The translations under genes were made by a program, and so were the position numbers. The notes below the pieces were generated by a model. It was not told the origin of the DNA. It did not search any database and saw only the letters and a program-made list of their open reading frames with translations. This document shows positions 6,580 to 12,150 of a DNA stretch of 12,150 bases, in pieces (the first letter of the stretch is position 1; each line of letters starts with the position of its first letter). The stretch is taken from assembly GCA_964503335.1 (NCBI GenBank), contig CAZCZZ010000084.1:1-12150 (forward strand), in the 5' to 3' direction. Origin of the DNA: CAZCZZ01 sp964503335. Its GTDB lineage: Bacteria > Verrucomicrobiota > Kiritimatiellia > CAIVKH01.

Positions 6580-6837
6580 GTGTCGATGGAAACGTTCGCA
6601 TCCGGGCTCGTCGCAGCAGTCGGAATGTATCTGGCGTTGGGGTTCCTCTTCGCGCTGGTGTTTGTCACGCGCGGGGTCGGCGCGATCGACCCTGTCGCGC
6701 GCGAAGGCACGTGGGGATTCCGCGTGCTGATCATCCCCGGCGTCATGGCGCTCTGGCCTCTTCTCATCCGCCGCTGGCTAAGCGGGCGCAAGCAACCACC
6801 AACCGAATGCAATGCGCACCGGAGGGCGGCCCAATGA
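6580..6837 (+). CDS. Small two-helix membrane protein, first gene of redox operon
   Basis: This 85-residue protein has two predicted membrane helices (about 8-29 and 47-64). They are joined by a short loop (TRGVGAIDPVAREGTWG) and followed by a basic, polar tail. I recognise no named family. The GTG at 6580 is chosen because AAGGAGG (6565-6571) lies 8 bases upstream; an ATG two codons later (6586) is less well spaced. The stop overlaps the next start in ATGA (6834-6837). Its place at the head of an operon for a heme-Rieske membrane protein suggests a subunit, anchor or assembly aid for that protein. That role is inference only. Confidence 0.75.
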   Translation: MSMETFASGLVAAVGMYLALGFLFALVFVTRGVGAIDPVAREGTWGFRVLIIPGVMALWPLLIRRWLSGRKQPPTECNAHRRAAQ

Positions 6838-6971
6838 TCCGATCCCTGCGCAAAGCTCACTTTTCCGCCTGGATCCTCCTCGCCGTCATCCTGTCCCTCG
6901 CCTTCGCCGCCAGCCTCGGACTGCGGAAAAAGGAGGCGGTGATGGAAACAATCCCGGGCCTCGCACCATGA
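6834..6971 (+). CDS. 45-residue single-helix membrane protein
   Basis: MIRSLRKAHF is followed by one hydrophobic helix (about 11-30), RKK and a short tail ending in PGLAP. The basic N-terminus and small size resemble single-helix accessory subunits of membrane redox complexes, but I do not recognise the family. GGAGGG (6821-6826) is 7 bases before the ATG. The start overlaps the preceding stop in ATGA, and its own stop overlaps the next gene's start in the same way (6968-6971). This signal for coupled translation on both sides is the main reason to believe so short a gene. No Cys or obvious metal site is present; there is one His (H9). Confidence 0.65.
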   Translation: MIRSLRKAHFSAWILLAVILSLAFAASLGLRKKEAVMETIPGLAP

Positions 6972-7999
6972 GCCTCAAGTACAAGGCGGTCGGCTGGAAC
7001 CGACAGAAGAAGCTCTACGACCGCACCCTGCTTGCCGGGGTCGGCATCTATCTCGCGGCGTTCATCGGCGTGAACCTCGTCGTGCACCCCGACGTCACGG
7101 CGGAAACCCTCCTCATCCGGGGGTTCGCCACGGCCGCGATTGTCCTGCTGCACGTCATCCTCTCGATCGGGCCGCTCTGCCGCATCGACCGCCGCTTCCT
7201 CCCGCTGCTCTACAACCGGCGCCACATGGGCGTGACGATGTTCCTCCTCGCGCTCTTCCACGCGGTCTTCGCGATCGTCCAGTTCCACGGCTTCGGCAAT
7301 ATGAATCCGCTCGTGAGCGTGCTCACGGCGAATCATCGCTTCGATAGCCTGACGGAGTATCCCTTCGAGCTATTCGGCGTGATCGCCCTCGTCATCCTCT
7401 TCCTGATGGCCGCCACGAGCCACGACTTCTGGCTCGCGAACCTGACGGCGCCCGTGTGGAAGACCCTCCACATGGGCGTCTACGTCGCCTACGGGTGCCT
7501 CGTCCTCCATGTGCTACTGGGTGTGTTGCAGGCCGAAACCAGCGTCGTTTGGTCCGGCCTTCTCGGACTCGGCTTCGCGTGGCTCGCCGCCATTCACATC
7601 CTTGCCGGCTTCAAGGAGCGTGCCACGGATGCACCGCTGTCACAGGGTGACGCTTACGTTGATGTGTGCGGGGTCGATGAGATCGCGGAGAATCGCGCGA
7701 AGGTCTTTGTGCTCTCCGGCGAGCGCGTGGCGGTGTTCAAGTACGATGGGAAAGTGTCCGCGATCTCCGGCGTCTGCCAGCACCAGAACGGGCCGCTCGG
7801 CGAGGGATGCATCATCGGCGGCCTTGTGACCTGCCCGTGGCACGGCTACCAGTACCGGCCCGACGATGGCGCGTCGCCCGCGCCCTTCACGGAGAAGGTC
7901 CCGACATTCAACGTGCGCGTGGACGGAAACCGCGTGCTGGTCCAGCCGACCCCGAACAAGCCGGGCACACGCGTCGAACCTGCGAGGATCGGATCGTGA
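6968..7999 (+). CDS. Ferric-reductase-like heme membrane protein fused to a Rieske [2Fe-2S] domain
   Basis: This 343-residue protein has about six membrane helices (roughly 20-40, 53-70, 88-107, 132-150, 165-187, 196-213) and then a Rieske-type ferredoxin domain (about 228-328). Candidate heme-b ligands are paired histidines: H86 and H98 in RRHMGVTMFLLALFHAV, and H168 and H181 in LHMGVYVAYGCLVLH. Such pairs are the pattern of ferric reductase-like/YedZ membrane domains. The Rieske motif is complete: CQH (C270, H272) and CPWH (C289, H292). The expected role is to pass electrons between the [2Fe-2S] centre and membrane heme; direction and final acceptor are unknown. NAD(P)H- and FAD-binding domains of classical ferric reductases are absent and may be supplied by the flavoprotein gene two genes on. 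The ATG at 6968 overlaps the preceding stop; the stop overlaps the next GTG. Confidence 0.88.
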   Translation: MSLKYKAVGWNRQKKLYDRTLLAGVGIYLAAFIGVNLVVHPDVTAETLLIRGFATAAIVLLHVILSIGPLCRIDRRFLPLLYNRRHMGVTMFLLALFHAVFAIVQFHGFGNMNPLVSVLTANHRFDSLTEYPFELFGVIALVILFLMAATSHDFWLANLTAPVWKTLHMGVYVAYGCLVLHVLLGVLQAETSVVWSGLLGLGFAWLAAIHILAGFKERATDAPLSQGDAYVDVCGVDEIAENRAKVFVLSGERVAVFKYDGKVSAISGVCQHQNGPLGEGCIIGGLVTCPWHGYQYRPDDGASPAPFTEKVPTFNVRVDGNRVLVQPTPNKPGTRVEPARIGS

Positions 8000-8733
8000 G
8001 CGCGGAATTCTATGTCGGATACCAGAAGGAGATGCCGGACGGTATCGCACGGTTCCTGCGCCTTCGCGTCGCGCTCGTGCTGGCCGGTGTGATCGTCATC
8101 GCGACCGGACTCGCCGCAAGCCAGCGCCCGTTCGGCAAGGGCCGATTCGAATTCGGCACCGTGCGAACCTTTGAAGGCCTCGTCAACGTTCACCCCTATC
8201 CGACGCTGCTGCTCGCCAAGCCGGACGGCGTCCTGTCGCGCTTTCTCCTCGTCGCTCCGGGGAAATTCGGCGCCACACAGCTTCTTGAAGCGTGGAACGG
8301 GCGACGCGTGAAGCTCGCGGGTACGCTGATCGAGCGCGACGGACGATCCATGCTCGAAGTGGTACCGGACTCCGTTTCGAGTTCCGATACCTCGACGGCT
8401 TCGGTCGACGAACGGCTTATCGGTCCCTTCACCCTGCGCGGCGAGATTGTGGACAGCAAGTGCTACCTCGGCGTGATGAAGCCGGGGAACCTCAAGCCCC
8501 ACAAGTCCTGCGCCATCCGCTGCATCAGCGGCGGCATTCCACCCGTCCTGCTCGTCCGTGACGCCGAAGGAAATGCGCAGTACTTCGTGCTGACGGGAAG
8601 CAACGGCGAACCGGTGAACGATTTCGTCATCCCGTATGTGGCCGAACCCATCGAAGTCTCCGGCGATGTCATCCGGAGCGACGACCTGTATGTGTTGAAG
8701 ATGAATCCAGCGACAGTGAAGCGACTTGAATAA
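7996..8733 (+). CDS. Membrane-anchored protein of unknown function with a Cys/His block
   Basis: I do not recognise a named family in this 245-residue protein. It has a polar N-terminus, one membrane helix (about 22-41), then two soluble beta-rich parts: about 48-125, which resembles a small barrel (EGLVNVHPYPTLLL, VKLAGTLIERDG), and about 145-245. The second part holds the most distinctive segment, GEIVDSKCYLGVMKPG, then KPHKSCAIRCISGGIPP, with C156, H169, C172 and C176. That arrangement could bind a metal, an iron-sulfur cluster or heme, or form disulfides. The start is the GTG at 7996, overlapping the previous stop in GTGA, with GAGGA 7 bases before it. With the helix acting as an uncleaved anchor, the soluble part may face the periplasm, opposite or beside the heme protein. 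This is inference. Confidence 0.75.
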   Translation: MSAEFYVGYQKEMPDGIARFLRLRVALVLAGVIVIATGLAASQRPFGKGRFEFGTVRTFEGLVNVHPYPTLLLAKPDGVLSRFLLVAPGKFGATQLLEAWNGRRVKLAGTLIERDGRSMLEVVPDSVSSSDTSTASVDERLIGPFTLRGEIVDSKCYLGVMKPGNLKPHKSCAIRCISGGIPPVLLVRDAEGNAQYFVLTGSNGEPVNDFVIPYVAEPIEVSGDVIRSDDLYVLKMNPATVKRLE

Positions 8734-8745
8734 GGAGAGACGCAC

Positions 8746-9834
8746 ATGGCGAAGTGGCATGACCTTGGACCCGCGGAAGCGTTCAGCAAACAGGCCGTGA
8801 CCGAAGCGACGGTCAATACGCTCAAGTTTGCCATCACGTTCCAGAATGGCACCTTCGGGGCGATCTCAGGCGTCTGCAATCATGTGGGTGGCCCGCTCGG
8901 GCAGGGACGCTTGGACGGCGAATATGTGGTCTGTCCCTGGCACCAGTGGCGTTTCCATTGTCGCACGGGCAAAGGCGAGCCGGGTTACGAAGCGGACGCG
9001 GTCCCCAGCCATGACGTGAAGGTTGAAAACGGTCACCTCTGGATCAATCTCGAAGCCGCCACGAAACGCTCGCATCTTCCCCACCCCGCGCATCCGCTGA
9101 CGCGGCCCGTCGTCCGCGAGGACGGTCCCACGCGCGTGGTCGGAATCTCGACCACCGTCATGGACCGCAAGAACCCGCGCTATTCAACATCCGAAGCGCT
9201 GCTCGACTCCGCGCTGGTCCACGCAAAGGAGCAGCTTGGCTGCGAGACGAAGCTCATCCGCCTCGACGACTTGAAGTTCGAGAACTGCCGCGGCTTCTAC
9301 TCGAAATCAGCCCACGCCTGCACCTGGCCCTGTTCCATCACGCAGATGGACAAGACCGACCAGATGGACCAGGTCTATGACGCGCTGGTATTCTGGGCCG
9401 ACGTCGTGATCCTTGCGACACCGATCCGCTGGGGCCAGGCGAGCTCGCTCTACTTCAAGATGGCCGAGCGCCTGAACTGCGTGCAGAACCAGGTTACCAT
9501 CGCCGACAATGTGTTGATCCGGAACAAGGTCGCCTCGTTCATCATCACCGGCGGCCAGGACAACATCCAGGGCGTGGCGGGCGACGCGCTGTCCTTCTTC
9601 GCCGAACTCGGCTTCGCCTTCCCCCAGTTCCCCTTCATCGCCCACTCCCGCGGCTGGTCCGCCGAGGACATGGAAAACAACATGACCTACGTCAAGGAAA
9701 GCGAAGAACTCCACGAAGCCGCCCGCGAACTCGCAGCCCGCGCCGTCGACAAATCAAAACTCCTCCTCGGCCACGGCGCCACCTGCGACCGGGTCGCCCG
9801 GGGCGGGCGCAAGGCGCACAGGATGACAATCTAG
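8746..9834 (+). CDS. Rieske domain fused to flavodoxin-like NAD(P)H:FMN reductase
   Basis: This 362-residue soluble protein has two domains. Residues about 1-103 are a Rieske ferredoxin with CNH (C44, H46) and CPWH (C63, H66). Residues about 129-335 have the flavodoxin/FMN_red fold: VVGISTTVMDRKNPRYSTSEALLDSAL for phosphate binding of FMN, VYDALVFWADVVILATPIRWG, and FIITGGQDNIQGVAGDAL. C181, C192 and C196 lie where iron-sulfur flavoproteins carry their cluster cysteines, although spacing differs from the compact Isf motif. The likely job is to move electrons from NAD(P)H or a ferredoxin through FMN to [2Fe-2S], and on to the membrane Rieske-heme protein. AAGGAG overlaps the preceding stop and sits 8 bases before the ATG; the gap to the previous gene is 12 bases. 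No membrane helix is visible. Confidence 0.87.
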   Translation: MAKWHDLGPAEAFSKQAVTEATVNTLKFAITFQNGTFGAISGVCNHVGGPLGQGRLDGEYVVCPWHQWRFHCRTGKGEPGYEADAVPSHDVKVENGHLWINLEAATKRSHLPHPAHPLTRPVVREDGPTRVVGISTTVMDRKNPRYSTSEALLDSALVHAKEQLGCETKLIRLDDLKFENCRGFYSKSAHACTWPCSITQMDKTDQMDQVYDALVFWADVVILATPIRWGQASSLYFKMAERLNCVQNQVTIADNVLIRNKVASFIITGGQDNIQGVAGDALSFFAELGFAFPQFPFIAHSRGWSAEDMENNMTYVKESEELHEAARELAARAVDKSKLLLGHGATCDRVARGGRKAHRMTI

Positions 9835-9841
9835 GTAATGG

Positions 9842-9905
9842 TGTAGCCACGCCACTCTGCTGGCGTGCGATGTAGAAGACGCTGCAGCGGAGTGCCGCGG
9901 CTACA
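9842..9905. repeat. 64-bp imperfect palindrome after the redox operon
   Basis: The arms 9842-9863 and 9884-9905 are 22 bases each and complementary at 18 positions, beginning TGTAGCC and ending GGCTACA, with a 20-base loop. It starts 7 bases after the last redox gene and lies before the DUF4126 promoter. It looks like a dispersed palindromic repeat of the TGTAGCCGCGGCACTCCGC type I recall from some GC-rich genomes. It could stop transcription or protect mRNA ends, but no T-run follows. Confidence 0.55.
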
Positions 9906-9942
9906 GTATTTCGCATTCGTCATTTGTCCGAATTCTGAATAG

Positions 9943-9971
9943 CTGGCCCGATTTCGTCGTCAATGTATAAT
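9943..9971 (+). promoter_or_regulatory. Probable sigma-70 type promoter of the DUF4126 gene
   Basis: A perfect TATAAT (9966-9971), preceded directly by TG, lies 29 bases before the ATG at 10001, in an AT-richer stretch (9906-9980) that contrasts with the surroundings. The best -35 with 17-base spacing is CTGGCC (9943-9948), matching TTGACA at only three positions. The start of transcription would be near 9978, leaving a short leader with the ribosome site TGGAGG (9988-9993). Confidence 0.45.
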
Positions 9972-10000
9972 CTCGAATAGCGGGATTTGGAGGAACGACC

Positions 10001-10597
10001 ATGGACTCGGCGATTGGATTGTTGATCGGGATCGGGCTTAGTGCGGCGTGCGGGTTTCGGGTGTTTGTGCCGCTTTTGTGCACGGCGATTGCGGTGCGGA
10101 GCGGACACATGACGGTCTCGCAGGAATTTATGTGGATGGCGACCGATACCGCGTTGCTGGCTTTCAGCATCGCGACGTTTCTTGAAGTCGCCGCGTACTA
10201 TGTCCCGTGGCTGGACAACGCGCTCGATTCAATTTCGGCACCCGCGGCGGTCATCGCCGGCACCATGGTTACGGCTGCGATGCTGGGCGACATGTCACCT
10301 CTCCTTAAGTGGTCGCTGGCGATCATTGCGGGCGGCGGAGTGGCCGGTGTCATCAAGGCGGGCACAGCGGCTCTCCGCGGCGTTTCCTCCGTGACCACGG
10401 CGGGGATTGCGAACCCGATTGTCTCAACCGGCGAACTGGCCGGGTCGCTGGCGACAACCGGCATGGCGATGACGCTCCCCGTCGTGACCTTGGCGCTCGT
10501 TGCGTTCCTGCTCGCCCTCTCGGCAAGGTTCATCTTGAGAGTTACGAGGGCCGCTTCCCGGAATCCCCCACCCTTGCCCACGGCAGCGGGGTCGTAG
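10001..10597 (+). CDS. DUF4126 family membrane protein
   Basis: This 198-residue integral membrane protein has the DUF4126 opening (GLLIGIGLSAACGFRVFVPLL) and about five or six hydrophobic segments rich in Gly and Ala. The central block NALDSISAPAAVIAGTMVTAAML is also typical of the family, as are the short loops and the final basic, proline-rich tail. The biochemical role of the family is not known to me. TGGAGG (9988-9993) stands 7 bases before the ATG, and a TATAAT box lies upstream. The glycosyltransferase gene begins 6 bases after its stop, so the two are probably co-transcribed, but no functional link is evident. Confidence 0.85.
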   Translation: MDSAIGLLIGIGLSAACGFRVFVPLLCTAIAVRSGHMTVSQEFMWMATDTALLAFSIATFLEVAAYYVPWLDNALDSISAPAAVIAGTMVTAAMLGDMSPLLKWSLAIIAGGGVAGVIKAGTAALRGVSSVTTAGIANPIVSTGELAGSLATTGMAMTLPVVTLALVAFLLALSARFILRVTRAASRNPPPLPTAAGS

Positions 10598-10603
10598 GAG
10601 CGA

Positions 10604-11737
10604 ATGTTTCTCCGAACACCGACACGCCCCATCCGGACGCTTTTCGTCTCGCACCTTTCCGGTTGGGGCGGCGCCGAACATTTTCTCCTGCAACTTGTGA
10701 CGCGGCTGGACCGAAAGCGCTTTGATCCCGTCGTCGCGCTCCCGTCGGATGGCCCCCTGAGAGCGAAACTCATCGAGGCCGGGATTCCGATCGTCAACTA
10801 CACGACCTCGTGGTGGGTCGGCGGCGACCAGGCGGCGAGCCGCGCCCTCTATGAAGATGGACTCGACGGGCGGATCGCGTTCCTCGCGCGGACGATGACC
10901 GCGGAGCGCATCGAACTCGTCGTGACGAATACAACCGTGTCGAGCGAGGGCGCGTATGCGGCGGAGCGCCTTGGCCTTCCACACGTCTGGATCCTGCACG
11001 AACTGGCGACGCGAATCCCCGCCCTCACGCCACTCGTGCCCCCGGACGAGTTCTACCGCACCATCCACAAACTAAGCCGTCGCGTGTTCACGGTCTCCAA
11101 CGCCATGAAGCGGGAGATCTTGCTTCATGACCCGGACATGAAGATCGACGTGATCCACAATGGCATCGCAGGCATCGCTGAGTGTCGTGACATGAAGCGG
11201 GATGAGCGTCCGACCGTGCTGTTTGTCGGTGCGCTGACAGAGCACAAGGGCATCGAAACGTTCGGCCACGCCATACCGCTTGTCCTCGCATCGCGTCCGG
11301 ATACGCGCTTCGTCTTCGTAGGCGGAGCGAATCCAGACGGGATCGAATGGCAGAAGCGAATCCTAGCCTCGTGGCTTGCGCCTCATGTGGAATTCATCGG
11401 ACCGCGTGCGACACTGGACGAGTTCTACGCGTGGGCGGACCTCTTCGCCTTCCCCTCCATGCACGACGCCTTCCCGCTTGTGGTCCTCGAAGCGATGTCG
11501 GCTGGCCTGCCGGTTGTCGCCGCCAACAACGGAGGAATCCCGGAGCAGGTCGTGCATGGGAAAACAGGCCTGCTTGTCGATCCGACGGACGCACAGGCCT
11601 TCGCCAGCGCCATCGTTTTCCTGCTGAACGACGACCATCACCGCAAACTCATGGGCGTGCGCGGGAAAGAGCGCTGGCAGAAATACTTCACCCTGGAGCG
11701 CTGGGCGCGGAATTGGAACAAGGCCCTGTCGCTATAG
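10604..11737 (+). CDS. Family-4 glycosyltransferase (GT-B fold)
   Basis: This 377-residue cytoplasmic or membrane-associated enzyme should transfer a sugar from a nucleotide-sugar donor to a glycan, lipid or small acceptor; the substrate cannot be told. The N-terminal Rossmann half has TLFVSHLSGWGGAEHFLLQLV (about 12-32) and WILHE (129-133). The C-terminal donor-binding half has VLFVGALTEHKGIETF, FVFVGG, EFIGPRATLDEFYAWADLFAFPS and DAFPLVVLEAMSAGLPVVA. The last is the E-x7-E motif with Asp at the first position (D288, E296). GGIPEQVVHGKTGLLVDP follows. The overall length is normal for GT4. AGGAG overlaps the preceding stop, but lies only 3 bases before the ATG. No other surface-polysaccharide gene is in the window. 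The stop overlaps that of the convergent NTF2-like gene in CTATAG (11732-11737). Confidence 0.9.
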   Translation: MFLRTPTRPIRTLFVSHLSGWGGAEHFLLQLVTRLDRKRFDPVVALPSDGPLRAKLIEAGIPIVNYTTSWWVGGDQAASRALYEDGLDGRIAFLARTMTAERIELVVTNTTVSSEGAYAAERLGLPHVWILHELATRIPALTPLVPPDEFYRTIHKLSRRVFTVSNAMKREILLHDPDMKIDVIHNGIAGIAECRDMKRDERPTVLFVGALTEHKGIETFGHAIPLVLASRPDTRFVFVGGANPDGIEWQKRILASWLAPHVEFIGPRATLDEFYAWADLFAFPSMHDAFPLVVLEAMSAGLPVVAANNGGIPEQVVHGKTGLLVDPTDAQAFASAIVFLLNDDHHRKLMGVRGKERWQKYFTLERWARNWNKALSL

Positions 11738-12073
11738 GATGATTTCCAACGACGCGATCTTGTCGCCTTCGAGTTCGAAAAAGTATCGCAGATCAACAGG
11801 GCTGCCGGGAAAATTGCCGACCAGATGGCTAGTGACGACCGTTTTTACGCCCTCTCGCTCACATGCAATTGGGGTGCTCGTGTATTCATACTTTGTCGAG
11901 GCAGCCGACTTCCATTTCTTAATCTCCTCACGGCCTTTGTAGGTGTGTCTCTCGTCCTTCACGATGGCGTTTTCAGTGAAACATTCAGAAACGGCTGCGG
12001 CATCACCTTTGTCCGCGGCAAAGTAGTCGGCAATGGGCTTCGGCAAATTGACGGCGTTCATGGATTGCTTCAT
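11732..12073 (-). CDS. NTF2/SnoaL-like small protein
   Basis: This 113-residue protein looks like a nuclear-transport-factor-2/SnoaL-like cone fold. It has an N-terminal helical part (PIADYFAADKGDAAAVSECFTENAIVKDE), the loop YKGREEIKKWKSA and then beta strands (KTVVTSHLVGNFPGSPVDLRYFFELEGDKIASLEIIL). These folds serve as small enzymes, stress proteins or ligand binders, so no function can be assigned. The ATG at 12073 is preferred because AGGAG lies 6 bases upstream; an in-frame start at 12097 would add eight residues across the ribosome site. Base composition is visibly lower in GC (about half) than the neighbouring genes, hinting at later arrival. It converges with the glycosyltransferase gene, the two stops overlapping by 6 bases. 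Confidence 0.8.
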   Translation of the reverse strand: MKQSMNAVNLPKPIADYFAADKGDAAAVSECFTENAIVKDERHTYKGREEIKKWKSAASTKYEYTSTPIACEREGVKTVVTSHLVGNFPGSPVDLRYFFELEGDKIASLEIIL

Positions 12074-12100
12074 TTCTGTCTCCTGTTTCGCGCCCAACGA

Positions 12101-12149
12101 AACGGCTAGGGGGCGGCGGGCTTCCCGACGTCCCCCTGAGCCGCTGGTT
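12101..12149. repeat. Inverted repeat at right edge, upstream of the NTF2-like gene
   Basis: CGGCT (12103-12107) and GGGGG (12109-12113) pair with CCCCC (12132-12136) and AGCCG (12139-12143). An inner GGG-ctt-CCC hairpin (12118-12126) and outer AAC/GTT matches add to the structure. It is a long GC-rich imperfect stem about 28 bases before the gene start. It may be another dispersed palindrome or a leader structure; the window ends here. Confidence 0.4.
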
Positions 12150-12150
12150 G

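Noticed and set aside
5801..6730. Open frame of about 309 codons on the + strand opposite dinB
   Set aside because: It lies antisense to a clear DinB with all catalytic motifs. The translation is arginine- and histidine-rich and has no recognisable domain, as expected of a shadow frame in GC-rich DNA.
6525..6833. Upstream extension of the 45-residue membrane protein frame
   Set aside because: The extension overlaps the 85-residue gene in another frame and is arginine-rich without sense. The internal ATG at 6834 has a good ribosome site and an ATGA overlap.
7846..8760. Open frame of about 304 codons on the - strand opposite the redox genes
   Set aside because: It is antisense to the Rieske domain and the Cys/His protein, spans the junction between two real genes and has no ribosome site or family resemblance.
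9760..9834. Intrinsic terminator in the end of the flavoprotein gene
   Set aside because: The GC-rich stretch can pair locally but lies inside the coding sequence and has no T-run after it.

Overview
The window is GC-rich bacterial DNA (roughly 60% by eye), densely packed, with short intergenic gaps and several operons. No 16S, ribosomal protein or other phylogenetic marker is present. The mixture of gene families and of long imperfect palindromes in and between genes reminds me of Verrucomicrobiota or related PVC/Hydrogenedentota genomes, but this is an impression. I see no tRNA, rRNA, CRISPR array, transposase or phage gene, and no gene-free stretch longer than 300 bases. The longest gaps are 3595-3773 and 9835-10000, and both are largely filled by palindromic repeats.

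Left part (1-3773): a ribulokinase gene (araB) on + meets a small membrane-anchored stand-alone HAMP protein on - with a 3-base overlap of stops. Divergent from the HAMP gene is a TRIC/YicG-type channel gene. It is followed after 2 bases by a HAD phosphatase gene, so the two are probably co-transcribed. The divergent promoter region carries a perfect 9-bp inverted repeat built on CACGTG.

Middle part (3774-6472, - strand): dinB (DNA polymerase IV) is followed after 2 bases by a cardiolipin synthase gene. dinB contains a 72-bp imperfect palindrome that begins and ends exactly on codon boundaries. It adds 24 residues between the little-finger domain and the conserved RLLG strand without breaking the frame.

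Right-middle part (6580-9834, + strand): a tight five-gene operon, with three junctions of ATGA/GTGA type. It encodes two tiny membrane proteins, a six-helix ferric-reductase-like heme membrane protein fused to a Rieske [2Fe-2S] domain, a membrane-anchored protein with a conserved-looking Cys/His block, and a soluble Rieske domain fused to a flavodoxin-like FMN reductase. Together they look like a complete small electron-transfer chain, from NAD(P)H through flavin and two Rieske centres to a membrane heme. I cannot name it as a known system, and it is the best candidate here for an undescribed one.

Right end (10001-12150): a DUF4126 membrane protein gene with a good TATAAT box is followed by a family-4 glycosyltransferase gene. 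This converges, with overlapping stops, on a small NTF2/SnoaL-like gene of visibly lower GC. A further palindrome lies at the right edge. In all, four long imperfect inverted repeats of different sequence occur in 12 kb.
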